Origin: Melastoma dodecandrum
Lineage: Eukaryota; Streptophyta; Magnoliopsida; Myrtales; Melastomataceae
Reading direction: 5' to 3'
Length of the DNA stretch: 64,000 nt
NCBI GenBank assembly: GCA_029817715.1
Contig: JARUPY010000045.1
Coordinates: 682,001 to 746,000, forward strand
In this document: piece by piece, positions 57,450 through 64,000 of the stretch
Numbering within the stretch: the stretch's first letter is position 1
How the letters are laid out: the number at the start of each line of letters is the position of its first letter
Notes under the pieces: generated by a model
What the model saw: only the letters and a program-made list of their open reading frames with translations
What the model was told of the DNA's origin: nothing
Database searches by the model: none
Translations under genes and position numbers: made by a program

Positions 57450-59110
57450 CATTAATAATTATTTTTTTACTATTCATATCTCCTAATTTAGAATTTACTA
57501 AAATTAATAAACACAAAATTTTTTTGATAATTGAACATGTTATTGTTAAATTTAACTAGGCTTAATGTTTATTGAAAAAATATTCTACGAAATATGACAG
57601 TAACATTCAAAATTTTCAAATAACCTCGTCAAAATTGGTAATAAAAATATCGAGTTCACCACCCACTTTTCTCCGACGAACCCGGTGTTAAAAATATCAT
57701 ATTAATGTCATTGTTTGACTAACTTCAAATATTTTTACAACTATTTCCCGAAATATTTTTCCCGGAACGTAACTCCATATTTAACTAGTTTTGTTACCTG
57801 AATGGACAACTAACATAGGGGAGATCTTCGAAAAGCTTCTGGGGGCCATTTAACTATAAATTTTTCTCACCAATTTTTAGCCTAACAATAATTTAAACTT
57901 TATCAGTTGGGTTTTAATATTGATGATCAACAAGACGACACATAATCGGGCCAAAAATCAGCATCTCGGTGTTGGCAAGTGATGATGATATGTCAAAAAA
58001 AAAATCAGTTTTGATGGTAATGACTGCTTTTCGTTATTATTACAACATCAGACATGACACGTATTAAAAGCAACATATTCACGTGGATTTCCCTATGTGA
58101 CACAAAACCAAACATAAAATTAATGCGATCAATGCCCCAACTCTTGTAAAGAATTATGATTATTTTATAAAAATAACTCAAGTTCACAACGATCGTTACT
58201 TTGTCTCCCTTGAATTTTATAAAATTCATATAAAAAAGATTTAAAATAATCATATTTTTATATTAATTTGATTTTTTATGATATCTCTAGTTATTGAAAT
58301 TGTGGCCGAAAGCACACGAGAACGCGGACCGTCGGAGCACTCAACGTATGAGTGGAAAAGATATAGTGAAATATGTACAACAAAGCTTTTTATTCACCCA
58401 TCGAACTGGAAATTTAAACCCTTACCGCCGGCTGGTAGAAAAGAGCGTAAACAGCATCTCTCTACTTTCCATCCCACGGAGTAACACCTCATTGGGTTTC
58501 AATAAAGTGTAGTAATAAATTTCTTGAAGGACAAATGCATGATAGTGCTCGAGTGTACATGGTTCTGCTCATTACATCGCTTCCCTTTCCATTAAGTGAC
58601 TTCTCCTCTCTTTGGTCTCCCCCCAAATGATTAGTGAATGGTAAGAGTTCATTATATGTGATTGGAATGTGATTATATAATTTATACTTTTGGCAATGTC
58701 CAATTCTAGTTTGGCTACCTATAAAGAGTAAGTAGCCCCATCTTGCTCTTCTTCATCCCACTCGTATTCTCCCCCCCTCTCCTTGCTTCTCTCTAATTTC
58801 TTTATCAAACCTATCTTTTTGCGCCTCCTTGGGAAGTTCTCCCAAGAAAACAACATCGAAGGAGATAAGATGATCTCTTCCGCAAGCATGGTGTCGAGGC
58901 TCATCGACGACGCGGCGACGGGTAAGTTCCTTCCCCTCTCTCCCTTCTTATCTTGGATGTAAAAAAAGCCCCCATTTGTCCTTCCTCTATTCAACGAGCG
59001 GAAAGCAAAGCCACTTACGAAAACTTAAGAGACCTGTCGAGACTCTTCTCGCCTTCCTTAGCTCCGAAGAGCTTAGGAAATTATGGCCCTTCTGATCAAC
59101 AAGGAACCAA
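57450..59110. other. Copy A' block, no supported gene
   Basis: 57450-58395 is absent from copy A. 58400-58640 matches 4650-4888. A possible start exon for an unknown gene lies near 58858-58920 (in-frame 'atgatctcttccgcaagcatgg' context, followed by 'gacgggtaagttcc', a donor-like site), but there is no continuation I can support. Confidence 0.4.
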
Positions 59111-59119
59111 TCCTCCGGC

Positions 59120-59661
59120 TTGAAGGTTCAAGCCTGGGATGACCAACTCTTCGGCAAGCTCGAGAGCCTGAGGGAGAAGGAGTACAACCATATATGGAAA
59201 TCACTGCGGCTTGCCACATTCTCTGCCTTCATCTTTTGGGGTTATCCGACTTTTATCTCTGTGGTGACCTTCAGTGCTTGTATGCTGATGAATATCGAGC
59301 TCACAGCCGGGAGGGTGTTATCCGCTCTGGCAAAGTTTAGAATGTTACAGGATCCGATATTTAATCTCCTAGACCTGCTCAACATTATAGCACAGGCTAA
59401 GGTTTCGGGCCGATCGAATCGCAACTTACCTTCAAGAAGAGGAAATTCAGCATGACGCTATTGAGTATGTCCCTAGGGATGAATCAGAGTTTGACATAGA
59501 AATACAGGACGGGAAGTTTGTCTGGAGTTCCGAGCTCGATAAGCCGACTCGCGACAACATCAATCTGAAAGTGAGAAGCGGTATGAAGGTGGCGATATGC
59601 GGGACAGTTGGGTCGGGGAAGCCAAGCCTGCTGTCGTGCATCCTGGGGGAAATGAAAAAGG
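59120..59661 (+). pseudogene. ABCC-type (MRP) ABC transporter fragment
   Basis: Reads LKVQAWDDQLFGKLESLRE, WKSLRLATFSAFIFWGYPTF, LTAGRVLSALAKFRMLQDPI and IIAQAKVS, which is the end of the first transmembrane domain of a plant ABCC transporter (closest in memory to the ABCC3 group). After a frame change near 59407 it continues with DESEFDIEIQDGKFVWSSEL and the Walker A (GTVGSGKPSLLSCILGE). In Walker A the residue after Lys, normally Ser or Thr, is Pro, which should abolish ATP binding. The fragment ends at a donor-like site. No other ABCC exons are near. It is missing from copy A. Confidence 0.85.
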
Positions 59662-61180
59662 TGTCCGTATGCTTTATTTCCGGAATTTCAAAACTATCTA
59701 TTTTATTTCATGAATTTTTTTCTCCAACTACGTAAAATGGAGTAAAGCCCAAGAACAACATGTATAATTAATGAACTTTGTGTTATAACGTAAATCTCAT
59801 TCATCTAATATTCTGAGAGTAACAATGATTTAGGTTTGGATGGATCGATACTAAGTTTTTCTCTAGACCATATCTTCGAAAGATCGATATATTTACTCGG
59901 AATGTAGTACCAATGAGTTGTCTTTTCTTGTTATATTTGTTTGATACTATAGTAAGGGAAATAGTTCGTTCACATTAAATAACGGGGCATGTGATATCTA
60001 TATATCAAGTTGACTATGACCAATAACTGAAGTTCACACCCCAACTTTAATTCCTTCTTAGAAGGGATGAGGAGGACTTCTTCTTTCCTTTAGCATTGAA
60101 TGCAAACCAAACTCACGAATCCAAAACTTCCCCATCTCCCATGTATAAATTTAACACATGGGTTTGTCATGCGGCAACCCGAAGTCGAACTTTGTGCTAG
60201 AATCAAGATGTATGCATTATATAATTCTTCTATGGCGGCCTATATATGAGGATTGTACCCATCTCAGCTGGATGTTCACGTTTTGCACCCAAATAGCCGG
60301 TTTGAAGGAAAAAAAATGAGTAAAGAAGGGGTGTTTTAAAAGTCATAACTTTGAGGGAGACTTGATCCGGATACTCAATTTTTTTATCGCGTCTTAAAAC
60401 AATTTTTTCCTAAGTAGGGTATGTGAGTGCAAACTCCTAAATGCTCCATTGCCTAAGTATTTATGTTGCACATAAGTATTATGTTGTATACAATGAATTT
60501 AATATTTGTTACACATGTTTTTTACTCTTTGGAAACATTAAAAGTTAAATACTTAAGCTTTCAAATGACATAACTTATGGGGCATATGGAAGTAGGATAG
60601 TTAATTATATTGGCTGTATGTATTGGGATGTTTTTGAAAACTTAAATAAGAATCTTTGCAACGCCATTTAGAGACAAGAGAGAAAAAAAGTTAGGTTTTC
60701 CATTTGATAAGCTTATTAAGACCTAGTGTGGAAAACTATTTTTGCAAAACTTACATAAAAAATACAAATTTTTTTCCATAACCGAATAATTCTTACTTAT
60801 GTGTTATATAATTTTTTTATATATGCATTAAAATTCGAATTAAAAGTAAAAATTTTATACCCTGTATTAAAATATAAGTAAGTATAAATATTGTTATAAT
60901 TTTTCTAAAATGATTCATTTTCATATATTAAATATTTTTAAATTATTTTACTATTTTTATTGAAAGAAAAATAACTTTTAAATATTTTTGTCACTTTTTT
61001 TTTAATTTTATCATTTAATCATTCTTTCTAATAAAATTCTAAAAAGCTTATGTTCCTATGAAAATGAATGCTTACGATAATTTTCGAACGCAAAAACTCT
61101 TTAAGCGAATCCATTTACCAACAATCATTCATTCAGTCAGTCATATTATTCATCAATGTCCACTCCCGACCGATATGAAA
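59662..61180. other. AT-rich non-coding stretch
   Basis: About 1.5 kb of AT-rich sequence without a supported gene, between the ABCC fragment and the malic-enzyme start. Confidence 0.6.
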
Positions 61181-61189
61181 ACTCTCGAA

Positions 61190-64000
61190 GACTGTGGTCG
61201 GACCCCCTTACAGAGGAGATGGGATCGCAATGCCCAACTCCCACGGCCAGGTCAGGGCGTCCACTGGGGCGGTTCCCATGAGGCATTTCACCACGTTGGA
61301 GAGCCACGGCCCTGCGATCATCCACAAGTGTAGCACGGATGTTCTCCATGACCCCTGGTTCAACAAGGGGAAGTTTGTGTTCGATCTGACGCCAGGCTTA
61401 GGGAGTGACCGGATTGTCTTTGTGGGTGTAGGGGACGGCATTCTCCATGACGGAGAGGGATCTGCTGGACCTCCGTGCTCTCCTTCCGCCGAATGTCATG
61501 TCTCCCGTGAGCAAATCGAGCGTGTTTTTCGCTGCCACTCAGATGATTCCTTAGCTTAGCTTAGTTTTTTCCCTGGATTGATTACTTGACCGATTATAAT
61601 AGAATCAGATGCCTTTTCAAATGGTCTACTGAAATTTCGAGCCTCTTTTTGTCTTGGGATAGTCACAGCTTGAAAATTGCAGCTTAGTATGAAAGCTTCA
61701 CATAGCTGCCTATGAAATGTAAGCATGGTTTAATGATTAGACGGCGATTCCTTTACTCATAGTAGGCATTTCAGTGGATAATGCAATTGTTTGTGTAATC
61801 AGTTGGAAAGTGATTCGGTAAGTGTAGGTTGAGATCCATGAAGGAGTCTGAGCGTGTGAATTCCTTCAATGATGAATATACATTCTATTAGCCTTTAATA
61901 TACCACTATGTGGATGGTCTGTCGATTCTTCACTTTGTGTTTAAAATGTAAAAAAACCATATTTCTTCTGAAATATCTGGTGTATATCACCAGCCATGTT
62001 TCCTTCTAAAGTTAGATAATTGAGGGGACTAAATCATGTTTGATAAACCTCCAAACAAAAGATTGATGGTATTCTTCCTGAAACCTCCAAACAAAGCAAA
62101 ACTACAATCATATTAAGGCTTAGTCAATATAAGATTTAGAAGATATACGATGATTATGGCGTAGCATTTTTTATTATGTGTGTATGGATTGGTTGCATTG
62201 TCCTGAGCCTTTTTAGGCGAGTTATGACGGATGGATCTACTGCTTGTAGATCATTTTGAGTTATTTTTTTCTGCTATATTGGAAAGAGAAATGCTTCATA
62301 TTTTTGCTTTTGTGGTGTATTACCATGTGTCGACATTGGAACCAACAAAAACTGCATTGACAGTGGCTGATTTGAAGAGGATAGAAGAACAAGTTAAGAT
62401 GGCCCATTTGATCCTACTGCTCTTGGCAATGTTGCGAATTCTAAATGCAGTTTGTTCCCTTCATTGTTCTTTGATAACTTAAAGTTTGTGTGATACCCAT
62501 TGGCACAAAATGGATTACCCTTTTCAGTTCAAGCAATGTCCACTCTGTCGACGGACTGAACTGCCTTAAAACCAACCAACTCTATTTACACAATCTGTTG
62601 ATTGTTGCGAGGCTTGATCTTAACTTATAACAATTGATTGAAAACATAGTTGTGCATTTTCTGGCTTTGTGCAGGTGTTAATTTCAAAGATAGCAGAATA
62701 TGCCCTGATTGTATATACCCCCACTGTGGTCTTGTTTGCCAAAACTATAGCGGCTTAGACGTCCTAGAGGGATGTTTCTCAGCTCTGAAGATCGAGGAGA
62801 AATGATGTCTATGGTCCTTGTTTTTCTGATTTACCCGTGAATGCTATCGCTTTTCATGTCTTTTGTTGTTGGGGTTTTCAATGCCTAATATTCCTGTGGA
62901 TTGCAGTGTTTGCTTACTTCTGTTAGAATCATAACCATATTTTAGATTGGGGACTTTACCATTAGGGAAGGTACTTTCCAAGTATCCATAAGTTTTTCTA
63001 GAGAAATCCGGGTACCTTCTTCTGCATAGGGACAGGACAGTGCAAACCTTGAGAAAGATCCACATAAATCTAGCAACCTTTAGAAAGCTCCTTAGATATC
63101 TAATAAAAAATTAAATAAACAAATTAAACATGCTCCATGAAAGACCCTCTTGTTTCTCTCTAAGAAAGGAACTACAGACACAAAGAAAAGAGGTCAGGCT
63201 GCCAAACAGGATTTGCCGGCACCCTCTGCTTTAGTAAAATTCGAGCAAAAACAGCAGACGAAGAATTTTTTTCACCCAAAACAGTGTCAAATATGTAAGT
63301 TAGATGTTCTGACATCACTCATTAAGCTCCGTTGTCAGTGTAATAGCAACTAATCTCATGAAATCTAAAAACAAATATAATATTCGTATTACTATAAACT
63401 AATCTCACTTTTGTAGTTTTCCGTCAAAGTCGCCAATGCATGGAAATAATTTTATGTACCCAATCTTGATTCTTTCGATACATACAATTAAAGAAAGTAT
63501 CAGTGGACTCAAATGATTTAAAAAATTAGTGAATGGGAACATTTTTTTGCAATGAAATTCTGTTGATGCAACTATTCCTTGCTGCACATATAAATCTTTT
63601 TCCAAGCTGCCATGTCATGCTGTGCTAAAGTGTTACTCTGTCAGAAGTTTGGTTGAGATGTCATGAAAACATGAACTTCTGGGCAGACATGATCGTTGTC
63701 ACAAATGGAAGTAGAATATTGAGTCTTGGCGATCTAGGGATTCAAGGAATTGGAATTGATATTGGGTGCCGCTGCTGGAATAAACCCTCAAAGGGTGAGA
63801 TCATGGCATTTTTTACTCATCTTATCCAATTTTTCGGTTGCTAGGACAGGTTAATACTTGTTTTATTCTTCATAATTTGGCTCCAAATTTGGGTCGACTT
63901 TGTGAAATGTGTGGACCTAATATTTACCATTTCCTATCCATTTTTCTTGAGTAAAATCTTATGAGTTTGCCTGCACCCAATATCTTATGGAAAAAGGCTT
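61190..64000 (+). pseudogene. NAD-dependent malic enzyme, copy A' (continues past the window)
   Basis: Copy A' keeps more of the start than copy A: RHFTTLESHGPAIIHKCSTD, then VLHDPWFNKG at about 61270-61365, then an intron-like insert and a shifted MTERD...LLPPNVMSP at about 61450-61510. ADLKRIEEQ follows a normal acceptor at 62365, with a 706 bp intron that copy A has lost. At 62676-62810 are LIVYTP, VCQNYSGL and RPRGMFLSSED with the same one-base loss as copy A. At 63685-63790 is DMIVVTNGSRILSLGDLGIQ. The last malic-enzyme exon seen in copy A (7128) would fall beyond the window. Shared damage shows that the gene was dead before the duplication. Confidence 0.85.

Larger units (their letters stand above)
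14165..64000. repeat. Segmental duplication, copy A', expanded by four retrotransposons
   Basis: Second copy of the segment at 1-6960, in the same orientation. It is interrupted by LTR elements at 16089-20444, 20556-27065, 28843-42185 and 44013-57258, all missing at the matching points of copy A. It keeps blocks that copy A has lost: the first kinase exon and the stop-bearing last kinase exon, 57310-58395, an ABC-transporter fragment near 59.1-59.7 kb, and a malic-enzyme intron at 61655-62360. Because TNL sequence lies between the two copies, a tandem duplication of about 14 kb is the simplest reading; that is inference. Confidence 0.88.

Overview
The window is plant nuclear DNA, from a dicot: it holds a complete TIR-NBS-LRR resistance gene (a class absent from grasses), spliced genes with GT/AG introns, and several plant LTR retrotransposons. 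The TNL style (short intron-split N-terminus, four downstream exons) recalls Myrtales such as Eucalyptus relatives or pomegranate, but I cannot prove the species.

The backbone is a segmental duplication. Copy A (1 to about 7 kb, possibly to 9 kb) and copy A' (14.17 kb to the window end) carry the same ancestral order: 3' flank and exons of a CPK29-like calcium-dependent protein kinase on the minus strand, its 5' flank, an old 1.5 kb solo LTR, then an NAD-malic enzyme gene on the plus strand. Both copies of both genes are dead, and they have lost different parts. Between the copies lies the only host gene that looks intact, a TNL of 1101 aa in five exons (10131-13870) with two hydrophobic segments ahead of the TIR domain.

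Copy A' has been inflated from about 9 kb to about 50 kb by four retrotransposons absent from copy A, each with TG...CA LTR ends and a 5 bp target duplication: (1) a deleted Copia-type element with a 2.6 kb LTR full of small hairpins (16089-20444); (2) a young, nearly full-length Copia element on the minus strand (20556-27065); these two sit about 105 bp apart in the same kinase exon; (3) a Gypsy element of the Tat lineage (28843-42185) with gag-protease, RT, two RNase H domains, integrase, and a six-exon antisense gene for a plant-mobile-domain protein with its own TATA box; (4) an Ogre-like non-autonomous element (44013-57258) inside the solo LTR, which kept an upstream ORF, lost gag-pol, and carries an antisense exon of a host NPH3/RPT2-like gene and a 3' minisatellite.

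The most notable signal outside ordinary gene types is RNA structure. Three unrelated elements each hold arrays of short hairpins whose stems change in a compensatory way between copies. This suggests selection, or a repeat-generating process, acting on structure rather than sequence.

There are no tRNA, rRNA or CRISPR features. All comparisons were made by eye; counts and divergences are approximate.
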